A DNA stretch of 64,000 nt from Micromonospora sp. CB01531 (lineage in GTDB: Bacteria; Actinomycetota; Actinomycetes; Mycobacteriales; Micromonosporaceae), in contig NZ_LWLS01000138.1 in the NCBI RefSeq assembly GCF_001905095.1, positions 168,112 through 232,111 on the forward strand, written 5' to 3'. Positions 16,644-24,695 of the stretch are shown here, piece by piece. Within the stretch, counting starts at the first letter, position 1. The number at the start of each line of letters is the position of its first letter. A program made the translations under genes and the position numbers. The notes under the pieces are model-generated. The model did no database searches. It was not told the DNA's origin and saw only the letters and a list, made by a program, of their open reading frames with translations.

Positions 16644-16681
16644 CAGGAGCGGAAGGCCGGCCAGCCGGCCTTCCGCTCCTG
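16644..16681 (-). terminator. Strong hairpin between the IniB-like and IniA-like genes
   Basis: Perfect 18-base arms, 16644-16661 (CAGGAGCGGAAGGCCGGC) and 16664-16681, separated by two bases. It lies 15 bases after the IniB-like stop and 54 bases before the IniA-like start. It may attenuate transcription so that the Gly-rich first product is made in excess of the dynamins. Confidence 0.75.
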
Positions 16682-16696
16682 CTCGGGAGCCCTGCG

Positions 16697-17659
16697 TCAG
16701 AGCAGACCGCCCAGCAGACCGCCGTCGGAGGAGGCGTGCACGTCGCCGTGGACGGTGGCGCTACCGTGGGCCCCGGCGTCGCCGGTCACCCCGGCGGTGA
16801 GGCCGCCGACCGTGCCGGAAACCCCGTTGACCGTGCCGGTCACGCCGGACAGCGTGCCGTTCACCTGCTGCGTGACGCCGTCCACAGTGGTCGGCACGTG
16901 GACCGGCGGGACGACCCCGCCCGCGCCGTCACCGAGGCCGAGCCCGCCCAGGGTGTGGTCGACGCCGAGCGAACCGACCACGCCGTTGACCTGGGCCTGG
17001 GTGCCGGAGAGGACGCCCAGGTCACCGCCGAGCACGCCGTCGCCGGACAGCACACCGGTGCCGGTGGCGGTGCCGAGCGGGTCGCCCGCCGTACCGGCGA
17101 GGTCCCCGACGACCGGGTCGACGGCGGTGTTCACCGCGCCCACCACGTCGGAGTCGAGAGTGTGCGCGACGTCGTGCGCCCCGGTCAGGTCGGTCGCGAG
17201 GCCGCCCGGCCCGATACCCAGTCCGATCCCCGGCAGCACGGCCGCCCCGGCGTACAGGCCGGCCGGGTCGACCGCGATGGCGCCCAGCGCACCGGCCGAG
17301 ACGTCCACCCCGGCGTACGTGCTGTTGACGCTGATCTGCTGCGGCGCGGCCGCGAGCTGGCCGACCACGTCGGTGGCGTCGCTCGCCAGCGGGTCGAGCC
17401 CGAGCTGCCCGGCCACCGGGGCCAGCGGGGCGAGCCCCGCCCCGGGGGCGGCGTAGTCGACCACCAGCGGCACCACGTCCTGCACGTCGGCGGCGGTGAC
17501 GTCGGTGAGCCCCGCGGCCTGCAGCGCACCCTCCGGGTCGAGGTCGAAGGCCGACCGGGCGTCCGGGTCGGTGAGCAGGTTGAGCACGAAGTCGTGCAGC
17601 GTCTGGGACGAATCCACCGACTGCTGCGAGTTGACGTGCAGGCTCTGTTGCGAATCCAT
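16697..17659 (-). CDS. IniB N-terminal domain protein, Gly/Val-rich
   Basis: A 320-residue protein whose first 70 residues match the IniB N-terminal domain: LHDFVLNLLTDPDARSAFDL and QAAGLTDVTAADVQDVVPLV. The remainder is low-complexity Gly/Val/Thr/Asp sequence with repeated motifs such as VNGVSGTVGGLTAGVTG and ends in HGDVHASSDGGLLGGLL. There is no classical signal peptide. IniB of mycobacteria is a Gly-rich, probably surface-associated protein co-expressed with the IniA/IniC dynamins. The ATG at 17659 has GAGGAG upstream. It is transcribed divergently from the Hsp70-like gene, sharing a 289-base control region. Confidence 0.85.
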   Translation of the reverse strand: MDSQQSLHVNSQQSVDSSQTLHDFVLNLLTDPDARSAFDLDPEGALQAAGLTDVTAADVQDVVPLVVDYAAPGAGLAPLAPVAGQLGLDPLASDATDVVGQLAAAPQQISVNSTYAGVDVSAGALGAIAVDPAGLYAGAAVLPGIGLGIGPGGLATDLTGAHDVAHTLDSDVVGAVNTAVDPVVGDLAGTAGDPLGTATGTGVLSGDGVLGGDLGVLSGTQAQVNGVVGSLGVDHTLGGLGLGDGAGGVVPPVHVPTTVDGVTQQVNGTLSGVTGTVNGVSGTVGGLTAGVTGDAGAHGSATVHGDVHASSDGGLLGGLL

Positions 17660-17948
17660 GGGGGAGTTCTCCTCGAACGTAGCGTCAGCACCGTCGTGCT
17701 TCGACAGTGACGCTATGAGCGGGGGCCGCTGTGGTCATCGGGGAGCGACCCGAAACCGACCGGGAGCGGATTAGGGCCTTCCCCCCCTCGTTCGTTAGGG
17801 GGAGAGGGGGAGCCGGGCCGGCCAGAGTTAGGGTACCGGGACGGAAGCGATCTCTGGTACGAAAGTAGGAGCCCACGGGCTCCCCGGGGGTGGGTCGCCA
17901 CGGTGCCGACACCGTCGCCAGGGCCACTCACGGTGGAGGAAGAAACAC
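17660..17948. promoter_or_regulatory. Divergent control region between iniB-like and hsp70-like genes
   Basis: A 289-base non-coding region. It has three same-direction copies of TTAGGG at 17771-17776, 17795-17800 and 17828-17833, a C7/G-run segment between them that can form a stem (CCCCCCTCG...GGGGGAG), and two GGGAGCG elements near 17736-17768. It must hold the promoters of both transcripts and is the natural place for binding by the LuxR-type regulator encoded downstream. Operators in this family are not well enough known to assign one. Confidence 0.5.
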
Positions 17949-19208
17949 ATGCCGTACGTCCTCGGGATGGACATCGGAAGCACCAGCACAGTCGCAGCAG
18001 TCGCCCGACGGCGGAATGAGACCTGGGCCCGACCTGAGGTGGTCGCGCTGGACGCCGGGGAACCCGTCGTACCGTCGGTGCTGCACCTGTCGCCGGACGG
18101 GTCGCTCACGGTCGGCCAGCCCGCCGTCGACGACCCCGGCCGCACCACCCGGGACTTCGTCCGCCGGATCGGCGACGACGTGCCCCTGCTGCTCGGCGGC
18201 GAGCCGTGCCCGCCGGAGAACCTGATCGCGGAGCTCGCGGCGTGGGTGGTGGAGCGGGTCGCCGCCCGGGAGGGCGGATTCGCCGAGGCGGTCGTGCTCA
18301 GCCACCCCGCCGGGTGGGGCTCACACCGGCGCGACCTGCTGCGCCGGGCGCTGTGGCACCTCGACGTGCGCAACGTGACGCTACTCCCGCACCCGGTCAC
18401 GGTCGCCGAGAACCACGCGGCACGCGGCTTCCCGGGCACCACCGCCGCGGTCTACGCGCTGGGCGGCAGCACCTTCGAGGCGGCGCTGGTCCGCCGCAAC
18501 CCGCAGGGCACCTACGAGGCGTTCGGCCTTCCCCAGGGCCTCGACCCCCTCGGCGGCACCGACTTCGACGAGGCGCTCGCCGAGCACGTCCGTACCGTGC
18601 TCGGCCGGGATTTCGCGGGCACAGCCCGCCGGGAGACCCACCCGACGCCGCACGGGCTGCTACGCGAGTGCGACCGGGTCAAGCGGGAGCTGGCCGTCGG
18701 TACGGAGACCGACGTCATGCTGGCCCTGCCGACGGGACCGGTCCGGGTGCCGGTGACCCGGACACAGTTCGAGGACCTGATCCGGCCGGCGGTGCGCGCG
18801 ACCGTCGACCTGCTGGTGCGGGCCGTACACTCCGCCGGCCTTACCCCCGCGCAGCTCGACGGGGTCCTCCTCGCCGGTGGCTCCGCCCGGATCCCGCTGG
18901 TCCGCGAGCTGCTCGCCGCGGCCTTTCCGGTCCCCGTCGAGGTGGAGCCGGATCCCCAGCTGACCGCCGCCACCGGGGCGGCCCTCGCCGCCTGCCAGGT
19001 GGTGTCCCCGCGCCGCCGGCCGGTGCCGGCGCCCCCGTCCACGCCGGTCAGCGGCGCCGGGACGGCGGCTTTCCCGGCCCGGCACAGCGAGCCGCATCAC
19101 GCCCCCCACGGCGAGCCACCACCCCGCCCGCCGATCCGGATCGCCCCGCTGAACCTGCCGAAGCCGTCCCGCCTGGCGCTGGCCCGGGGCCGGGGACGCG
19201 AAGGATGA
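17949..19208 (+). CDS. Hsp70 family actin-like ATPase lacking the substrate domain
   Basis: A 419-residue protein with only the Hsp70 nucleotide-binding domain. Phosphate-1 is GMDIGSTSTVAAV (residues 6-18), phosphate-2 the altered YALGGSTFEAALV (about residue 170; DnaK has DLGGGTFD) and the adenosine motif LLAGGSARIPLVRELL (about 307). The peptide-binding domain is replaced by about 60 residues of Pro/His/Arg-rich tail. It is therefore unlikely to be a general chaperone; it may be a nucleotide switch or scaffold. Its stop overlaps the ATG of the LuxR regulator. GGAGG and AAGAAA precede the ATG at 17949. Confidence 0.85.
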   Translation: MPYVLGMDIGSTSTVAAVARRRNETWARPEVVALDAGEPVVPSVLHLSPDGSLTVGQPAVDDPGRTTRDFVRRIGDDVPLLLGGEPCPPENLIAELAAWVVERVAAREGGFAEAVVLSHPAGWGSHRRDLLRRALWHLDVRNVTLLPHPVTVAENHAARGFPGTTAAVYALGGSTFEAALVRRNPQGTYEAFGLPQGLDPLGGTDFDEALAEHVRTVLGRDFAGTARRETHPTPHGLLRECDRVKRELAVGTETDVMLALPTGPVRVPVTRTQFEDLIRPAVRATVDLLVRAVHSAGLTPAQLDGVLLAGGSARIPLVRELLAAAFPVPVEVEPDPQLTAATGAALAACQVVSPRRRPVPAPPSTPVSGAGTAAFPARHSEPHHAPHGEPPPRPPIRIAPLNLPKPSRLALARGRGREG

Positions 19209-21787
19209 CCATGATCATGAGTAGCGTGACGGAGGCCCGGCTCGTGCTGGGCAAGCGGCCGACGGCCCTGCTCGGGGCGGTCGCGGCGGACCCGGGTACG
19301 CCGCTCGCCGTCAGCGTGACCGGTCCCGGCGGCCATGGCAAGACCGCCCTGCTCACCGAGCTGGCGCGGGCCCACCAGCGAGCCGGGGTCACCGTGCTGG
19401 AGGGCGTCCCGAGCCCGGCCGGCCAGGTCGACCCCGAGGCGGTACTGCTGGTCGACGACGCGCACCTGCTCGACGACGCGCGGCTGGAGACGCTGCGCCG
19501 ACTGGTGGACGCCCGCCGGCACCGGCTGCTGGTCGGCTACCGCCCGTGGCCCCGGTCGGCGGCGCTCGCCGACCTGGCCGACGCGTTGAAGCGGGACGGG
19601 CAGCAGATCGCGCTCACCCCGTTCACCCCCGAGCAGACCGGCGCGTACCTCGCCGGCGTGCCCGAACTGGGCCGGCGGAGCGATCTGGTCGCCTTCGTGC
19701 ACGCGCAGACCGGCGGCGTCCCGCGCGACGTCGAGCGACTGGTCCGCGGGCTGCGCGGGCAGGAGGAACCGGTCACTGTCTCGGCCGAACCGCCCCGGCC
19801 GGCCGTCCTCCAGTTCGGGCCGGACCTGGAGGAGCTGCCGCCCGACGTCCGGCGGCTGCTGCTGGCCCTCGCCGCCGGCGTACCGCTCCCGGTGGACCTG
19901 CTCGGCGCGCTGCTCGATCGGCCGCCCGAGGCGGTGGACGAGCTGGTCACCGCCACCCGGGCCGCCGGCCTGCTCGGCGCCGACGGCCGGCTCTCGCCGC
20001 TCGTACGGCGAGCCGTCGTCGCGCTCAGCCCGGCCACCGAACGCACCGCGGTCTGGCGCCGGCTCACCGAGCTGCAGCTCAACCGCGGTGCCGCGGTGCT
20101 CCCGCTGGTCCTGTCGCTGCGCGCGGCCGGCGTACTCGGCGACTGCCCGGCCCCGGCGCTGCGGGCCGCGGCCGAGGAGGCGCTCAGCGGGGAGCCCACG
20201 CTCGCGGCCGAGCTGTTCGCGGCGGCCACGGCGGCGGGGCTGCCGGCCGGCGCCCGGCAGGCGCTCGCCGCGGCGCTCGCCGGCGACCTGGACGCCGCCC
20301 TGCGGCTGGCGGACCGGCTGCTCGCGACGGCCGTCCCGGAAGAGCGGGTGGCGGCGGCGACGGTGGCCGCGACGGCCCTCGCCCACCGCGGCCAGGTGAG
20401 CCGCAGCGTCGAGCTGTACCGGTGGTCGGGCAGCCCCTCGGCCGCCGCGTTCGCCGCCGTCGGCGCGCTGGCCGTCGGCCGCCCGACCACCGCCGGGGAC
20501 GGGCCCGGCGACGACCGGGCCGGCGGGCCGCCCACCCTGCACGCCAGCGCCGCCCGGCTGATGGCCGAGGGGGTACGGGAGAGCCTCACCGGCCCGCCAA
20601 CCACCGCCCTGTCCACTCTCGTGCAGGCGGCCGCGCTGCTGGAACCGGACGGGCGGGCGGTGCTCCTGCCGGACAGTCCGGCCGCGCTCGCCGCGCTGAC
20701 CGCGATCCACTGCGCCGAGCTGGACATCGCCGAGGGAGTGCTGGACCGGGCCGTCGCGACCGGCATCGGGGGCCCGCTCATGGCCCGCCGCCACCGGCTG
20801 TTGCAGGCCTGGATCCTGATGGTCCGGGGCCACACGGCCGCCGCGGCCGAGTGCCTCGCGGCGGTGGACGCCGACCAACGCCCGCTGGAGTCCCGCGACC
20901 TGCTCCTGGCCAGCGCGCTCCGGCTGGGCATCGCCCGGCGCAACAGCGACCTCGGGGCGCTCCACCAGGGCTGGGTACCCGCGCTGGAGGCGGTGGTCCG
21001 ACACCCCGTCGACCTGTTCACGTTGCTGCCGCTCGGCGAACTCGCAGTCGTGGGCGCCCGGTTGGGCGACCTGGCCCGGCTGGAGCCGTACCTGCGGGAG
21101 GCATGGTCGCTGCTGGACCGGCTCGGCGGCCCGGCACTGTGGAGCGCCCCGCTGCACTGGACCGGGCTGCACGCCGCGATCCTGACCGAGGAGCCGGTGG
21201 TCGCCGACGAGCACGTCGCCGCCCTGCTCGCCGCAGCCGACCACAGCCGGTACGCCGCGGTGGTCGCCGCCGCCGCCGCGAGCTGGGTCGAGGTGCTCCG
21301 TGGCGTGGTCGACCCGGTGCGGGTGGAGGCCGCCGCCCGCGGGCTGTACGACGCCGGACTGTGCTGGGACGCCGCCCGCCTCGCCGGGCAGGCCGCGATC
21401 CGCACCTCCGACCGGCGGGCGATGACCAGCCTGCTGGAGTGCGCCCGAGTGCTCCAGGGCCGGCCCACCACGCCCCGGGGCGGCCGGCCGCCCACGTCGG
21501 GCGACGGCCCGGCCCCGGTCGCCGACGCTGTCACCGGCCCCGCGCAGCACCGGCTCAGCGACCGGGAACACGAGGTGGCCGGGCTGGTGCTGGCCGGCCT
21601 GACCTACCGGGAGATCGGCGACCGGCTCTTCATCTCCGCCAAGACGGTGGAGCACCACGTGGCGCGGATGCGGACCCGCCTGAACTGCGCCAACCGGGCG
21701 GAGCTGCTGGCGCTGCTGCGCACCGTCGTCGCGGACCGGTCGAGCACCGCCGGCCGGCAGCCGTGGCCGGAACGGTCCGCCCGGTGA
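19205..21787 (+). CDS. LAL-type LuxR regulator with AAA ATPase domain
   Basis: An 860-residue MalT/LAL-type activator. It has a P-loop near residue 40 (TGPGGHGKTALLTEL), Walker B VLLVDDAHLLDD, a long Ala/Leu-rich helical repeat middle, and a C-terminal LuxR HTH (LSDREHEVAGLVLAGLTYRE, then SAKTVEHHVARMRTRL). Mycobacteria have a large regulator of this type (Rv0339c, IniR) divergent from iniBAC; the gene order here is the same except for the inserted hsp70-like gene, so control of the dynamin operon is a strong inference. Three ATGs (19205, 19211, 19217) are possible; the first overlaps the preceding stop (ATGA). The 3' end overlaps the kinase start. Confidence 0.87.
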   Translation: MTMIMSSVTEARLVLGKRPTALLGAVAADPGTPLAVSVTGPGGHGKTALLTELARAHQRAGVTVLEGVPSPAGQVDPEAVLLVDDAHLLDDARLETLRRLVDARRHRLLVGYRPWPRSAALADLADALKRDGQQIALTPFTPEQTGAYLAGVPELGRRSDLVAFVHAQTGGVPRDVERLVRGLRGQEEPVTVSAEPPRPAVLQFGPDLEELPPDVRRLLLALAAGVPLPVDLLGALLDRPPEAVDELVTATRAAGLLGADGRLSPLVRRAVVALSPATERTAVWRRLTELQLNRGAAVLPLVLSLRAAGVLGDCPAPALRAAAEEALSGEPTLAAELFAAATAAGLPAGARQALAAALAGDLDAALRLADRLLATAVPEERVAAATVAATALAHRGQVSRSVELYRWSGSPSAAAFAAVGALAVGRPTTAGDGPGDDRAGGPPTLHASAARLMAEGVRESLTGPPTTALSTLVQAAALLEPDGRAVLLPDSPAALAALTAIHCAELDIAEGVLDRAVATGIGGPLMARRHRLLQAWILMVRGHTAAAAECLAAVDADQRPLESRDLLLASALRLGIARRNSDLGALHQGWVPALEAVVRHPVDLFTLLPLGELAVVGARLGDLARLEPYLREAWSLLDRLGGPALWSAPLHWTGLHAAILTEEPVVADEHVAALLAAADHSRYAAVVAAAAASWVEVLRGVVDPVRVEAAARGLYDAGLCWDAARLAGQAAIRTSDRRAMTSLLECARVLQGRPTTPRGGRPPTSGDGPAPVADAVTGPAQHRLSDREHEVAGLVLAGLTYREIGDRLFISAKTVEHHVARMRTRLNCANRAELLALLRTVVADRSSTAGRQPWPERSAR

Positions 21788-23832
21788 GCCACCCGGTGGA
21801 CCGGGCGGAGCGGGGCGCCCGGCAGCCCGGTGACGGGCGGATCCGGCTCAAGCTCGCCGCGCTGGCGGCCGTGCTGCTGACCCTCTGGGCGTACGCGGCG
21901 TTCCTGACCGGCCGGGAAGCGGCCGAGCTGGTCCGGGTCCGGGTCCTGACGGAAACCCTCGGCCAGCCCACCGACCTGCTGATCCTCAACCTGCAGGCCG
22001 AGCGCCGGCTCACCGCCGAGGCGCTGGCCGGGGCTGGCCGGGCCCGCGCCGATCTGGCCGGGGCGCGCGATCGGACCGACCGGGCCGCCGCCCCGGTGCA
22101 TGCGTTCACCGAAGGTCACGACCTGCGGCTGCTCACCGCGGGCACGGTCCAGGGCCGGGCCGGCGAGCTCGCCCGTCGGATGGCCGGGCTGGCCGCCCAC
22201 CGGTCCGAGGTGGACGCCGGGCGGCTCGACCGGGTCGGCGCGGTCGCCGGTTACGACCAGCTGATAGATGCCGCCTTCGCCGTGTACGGCCCGGAGTGGG
22301 GCGGGCGCGAGGGCGCGCTGGCCGACGAGACCCGGGCGGTGATCGCGCTGGCCCGCGCCCGGGAACTGCTCGCCCGGGAGGACACCCTGCTCACCGCCGC
22401 CCTGACCGGCGGACGGCTCAGCGCCGACGAGCGGCACCAGCTGGCCGAGCTGGTGGCCACCCAGCGGTACGCCCGCACGACGGCCGCCGCGGAGCTGCCG
22501 GCCACCGGGCGGGACCAGCACCGACGGCTGGTGGAGGGCCCCCGGTTCGCCGGTCTGCTCGCACTGGAGGACCGGCTGCTGCGGACGGCGGACGCCGGCG
22601 CCACGACGGGAATCAGCGCGCAGAGCTGGCGGGCCGCGGTCGACCCGGCGCTGAGCGGCCTACGCGAGCTGGTGATCGCCGCCGCCCACAGCAGCGCCGA
22701 GCGGGCCGCGCCGGGCGCGGCACTGGTGGTCGCGCGGACCGGCGCGGTGGTGGGCCTCGGGCTCGTCGCGGTGCTCGTGGTGCTGATCGGCTGGCCCGGC
22801 ACGATACGCCGGCTCATCACCGGGCCGGACGACCGGCCGGGCGAGCTCCGCCTCGCCGACGCCCCGACGATCCAGCTGCCGCCGGTCGCCGCCGGGCACC
22901 CCGACGCCCGCCCGACCGGCCAGTACGGCGTGCCGGGTCCGGATGCCGCCAACCGGCATGCTCCGGGGCCTGAAGCGGCCACCCGGGAACTGTTCCTGCG
23001 GCTCACCCAGCGCAACCAGGCCCTGCTGCGCGACCAGCTCGACCTGCTCGACACGATGGAGCGGCGCGAGCGCACGGCGGAGGAGACCGCCGATCTGTTC
23101 CGGCTCGACCATCTCGCCACCCGGATCAGGCGCAACGTGGAGAAGGTGGTCACCCTCGCCGGCGCGACCCCGGCCCGCCGCTGGCGACGACCGCTGCCGC
23201 TGCTCGACGTGGTACGCGGGGCGGTCGCCGAGGTGCCGGACTACCACCGGGTCCTGGTCGCACCGCACTGGCCGTGGTCGCTCGCCGGGGCCGCCGTCAC
23301 GGACGTCGTCCACCTGCTGGCCGAGCTGATCGAGAACGGGCTGGCCTGCTCGCCGGAGCACGCCACCGTACGGGTCGCCGGTGAGCCCGGTCGGCAGGGC
23401 TGCTCCGTGGTGATCATCGACGACGGGCCCGGCCTCACCGCCGCCGGACTGGCCGACGCGAACGAACTGCTGGCCCAGCCGCCACCGGACGGCCCGCCCA
23501 CCGGCCGGGCCGGGCTGTACGTCGCCGCCCTGCTCGCCGCCCGCTGCGGCGCCCGGATCTCGCTACGTCCCGGCCCTCGCGGCGGGACCGCGGCCGTCGT
23601 ACTGTTTCCGGTCGGGCTGGTCACCGGGGCCGGGCCCGAGGATGGCAGGCTTGCCGGGGCGGGGCACCGGGTGCCGGGCGGCCTCCCGTACCCACGGACC
23701 TCGCCGGAGGGCGCCGACGGCGGCGGGCTGCCGACGCGGGTCCGCCGCCCCGGGGTGAGCCGGCCCGCACCCGGCACCGGCCCCGACACCGCCGGGATCC
23801 CGTTCGGGGAACGCAGCGAGAGGACGAGATGA
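21784..23832 (+). CDS. NIT-domain sensor kinase-like protein, CvnA type
   Basis: A 682-residue membrane sensor. Membrane helices at about 24-43 and 320-340 flank an extracellular helical domain of the nitrate/nitrite-sensing (NIT) type. The cytoplasmic part has a coiled helix ELFLRLTQRNQALLRDQLDL, the CvnA-type LDHLATRIRRNVEKVVTLAG in place of a standard phospho-acceptor region, and a GHKL ATPase (ELIENGLACSPE, IDDGPGL, RAGLYVAALLAARCG). This matches CvnA of Streptomyces conservons. Start GTG overlaps the LuxR stop (GTGA) and its stop overlaps the roadblock start (ATGA). No response regulator is encoded nearby, as is usual for conservons. Confidence 0.85.
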   Translation: MSHPVDRAERGARQPGDGRIRLKLAALAAVLLTLWAYAAFLTGREAAELVRVRVLTETLGQPTDLLILNLQAERRLTAEALAGAGRARADLAGARDRTDRAAAPVHAFTEGHDLRLLTAGTVQGRAGELARRMAGLAAHRSEVDAGRLDRVGAVAGYDQLIDAAFAVYGPEWGGREGALADETRAVIALARARELLAREDTLLTAALTGGRLSADERHQLAELVATQRYARTTAAAELPATGRDQHRRLVEGPRFAGLLALEDRLLRTADAGATTGISAQSWRAAVDPALSGLRELVIAAAHSSAERAAPGAALVVARTGAVVGLGLVAVLVVLIGWPGTIRRLITGPDDRPGELRLADAPTIQLPPVAAGHPDARPTGQYGVPGPDAANRHAPGPEAATRELFLRLTQRNQALLRDQLDLLDTMERRERTAEETADLFRLDHLATRIRRNVEKVVTLAGATPARRWRRPLPLLDVVRGAVAEVPDYHRVLVAPHWPWSLAGAAVTDVVHLLAELIENGLACSPEHATVRVAGEPGRQGCSVVIIDDGPGLTAAGLADANELLAQPPPDGPPTGRAGLYVAALLAARCGARISLRPGPRGGTAAVVLFPVGLVTGAGPEDGRLAGAGHRVPGGLPYPRTSPEGADGGGLPTRVRRPGVSRPAPGTGPDTAGIPFGERSERTR

Positions 23833-24275
23833 CACATCCAGTGGTCACCATGGACAGCCTGACAGTCGCCCTGGACGGCCTGGTCGACCGGGTGCCCGGT
23901 GCCGAGTTCGCCGTCGTCCTCTCCCCCGACGGGCTGCTGCTCGCCCGGTCCCGTGCCGTGTCGGACGAGGTGGCCGAGCAGCTCTCCAGCGTGGTCAGCG
24001 GCCTGTACGCGCTGGGCCAGGCCGCCACCCGGGTGTGCGCCACCGGCACGCTGCGGCAGGTCGTCATGCAGATGTCGCGCGCGTTCGTGTTCATCGCCAC
24101 CACCCGCGGCGGGGCAATCCTCACCGTCCGGATGGGCGGTGACGCCGAGGTCGGCGACATGGCGTACGAGGTGGCGCTGTTCGCGGCGCAGGCCGAGCGG
24201 AACCTGCCGGTCTATCTTGAGCCGGCCCGGGTGGCGACAGGCGGGGACAGCGGTGCGGACCACTGGGGACCATGA
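23829..24275 (+). CDS. Roadblock/LC7 domain protein, CvnB type
   Basis: A 148-residue roadblock/LC7 protein: LDGLVDRVPGAEFAVVLSPD, LLLARSRAVSDEVAEQLSSV and AILTVRMGGDAEVGDMAYEV. In conservons and in MglB-type systems this fold binds or activates a small Ras-like GTPase. It is coupled to the kinase by an ATGA overlap and overlaps the DUF742 start by 23 bases. Because no CvnD GTPase follows, its partner here is an open question. Confidence 0.88.
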   Translation: MTHPVVTMDSLTVALDGLVDRVPGAEFAVVLSPDGLLLARSRAVSDEVAEQLSSVVSGLYALGQAATRVCATGTLRQVVMQMSRAFVFIATTRGGAILTVRMGGDAEVGDMAYEVALFAAQAERNLPVYLEPARVATGGDSGADHWGP

Positions 24276-24633
24276 CGAGGCGTGGTACGACGACGAGGCC
24301 GGACCGGTAGCTCGCCCGTACACCATGACGCGCGGGCGGACCACGTCCGACCACGGCCAGCTCGACGTCATCTCCCTGGTGGTGGCCCGACCGGCGGTCC
24401 GCGCCGCCGCGCAACTGTTTCCCGAGCAGGCCCGGATCCTCGAGCGGTGCTGGCGTCCACTGTCGGTGGCGGAGGTCGCGGCCGCACTGGACCTGCCGTT
24501 GGGTACCGTCCGGGTGCTGCTCGGCGACCTGTTGGGGACCGGGCTGATCGAGATGCACGAGCCGCCGACGCTGTCCGGGCGACCGTCCATGGAACTGCTC
24601 GAGGCGATTCTCGTCGGGCTCCGCGCGCTCTGA
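24253..24633 (+). CDS. DUF742 protein, CvnC type
   Basis: A 126-residue DUF742 protein, a winged-helix-like conservon component. Hallmarks are WYDDEAGPVARPYTMTRGRT near the N terminus, DVISLVVARP, and a C-terminal helix-turn-helix-like part (CWRPLSVAEVAAALDLPLGT, VRVLLGDLLGTGLI). The GTG at 24253, inside the end of the roadblock gene, is chosen because it retains the conserved WxDxEAGPxxRPY block; the ATG at 24272 is out of frame. In standard conservons the next gene is the GTPase cvnD; here the next gene encodes a surface protein. Confidence 0.85.
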   Translation: MRTTGDHDEAWYDDEAGPVARPYTMTRGRTTSDHGQLDVISLVVARPAVRAAAQLFPEQARILERCWRPLSVAEVAAALDLPLGTVRVLLGDLLGTGLIEMHEPPTLSGRPSMELLEAILVGLRAL

Positions 24634-24695
24634 ACCGGCGGGACCGGAGGGCGCGGACGCCGGCCCGCCGGACGATCTGAAGGGGGAACGGTCCA

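Noticed and set aside
13433..17710. A 1425-codon plus-strand open frame opposite the dynamin operon
   Set aside because: Its product is Arg/Gly/Pro/Ala-rich without domains, and the minus-strand frames show clear GTPase and IniB motifs. It is a shadow of high-GC coding sequence.
17771..17833. TTAGGG repeats as telomere-like sequence
   Set aside because: Only three separated copies in a divergent promoter region; the window is chromosomal interior, and actinomycete telomeres are palindromic, not TTAGGG arrays.
19097..21658. An 853-codon minus-strand open frame opposite the LuxR gene
   Set aside because: Composition is Arg/Gly/Gln-rich and repetitive, with no domain; the plus-strand frame has Walker and LuxR motifs.
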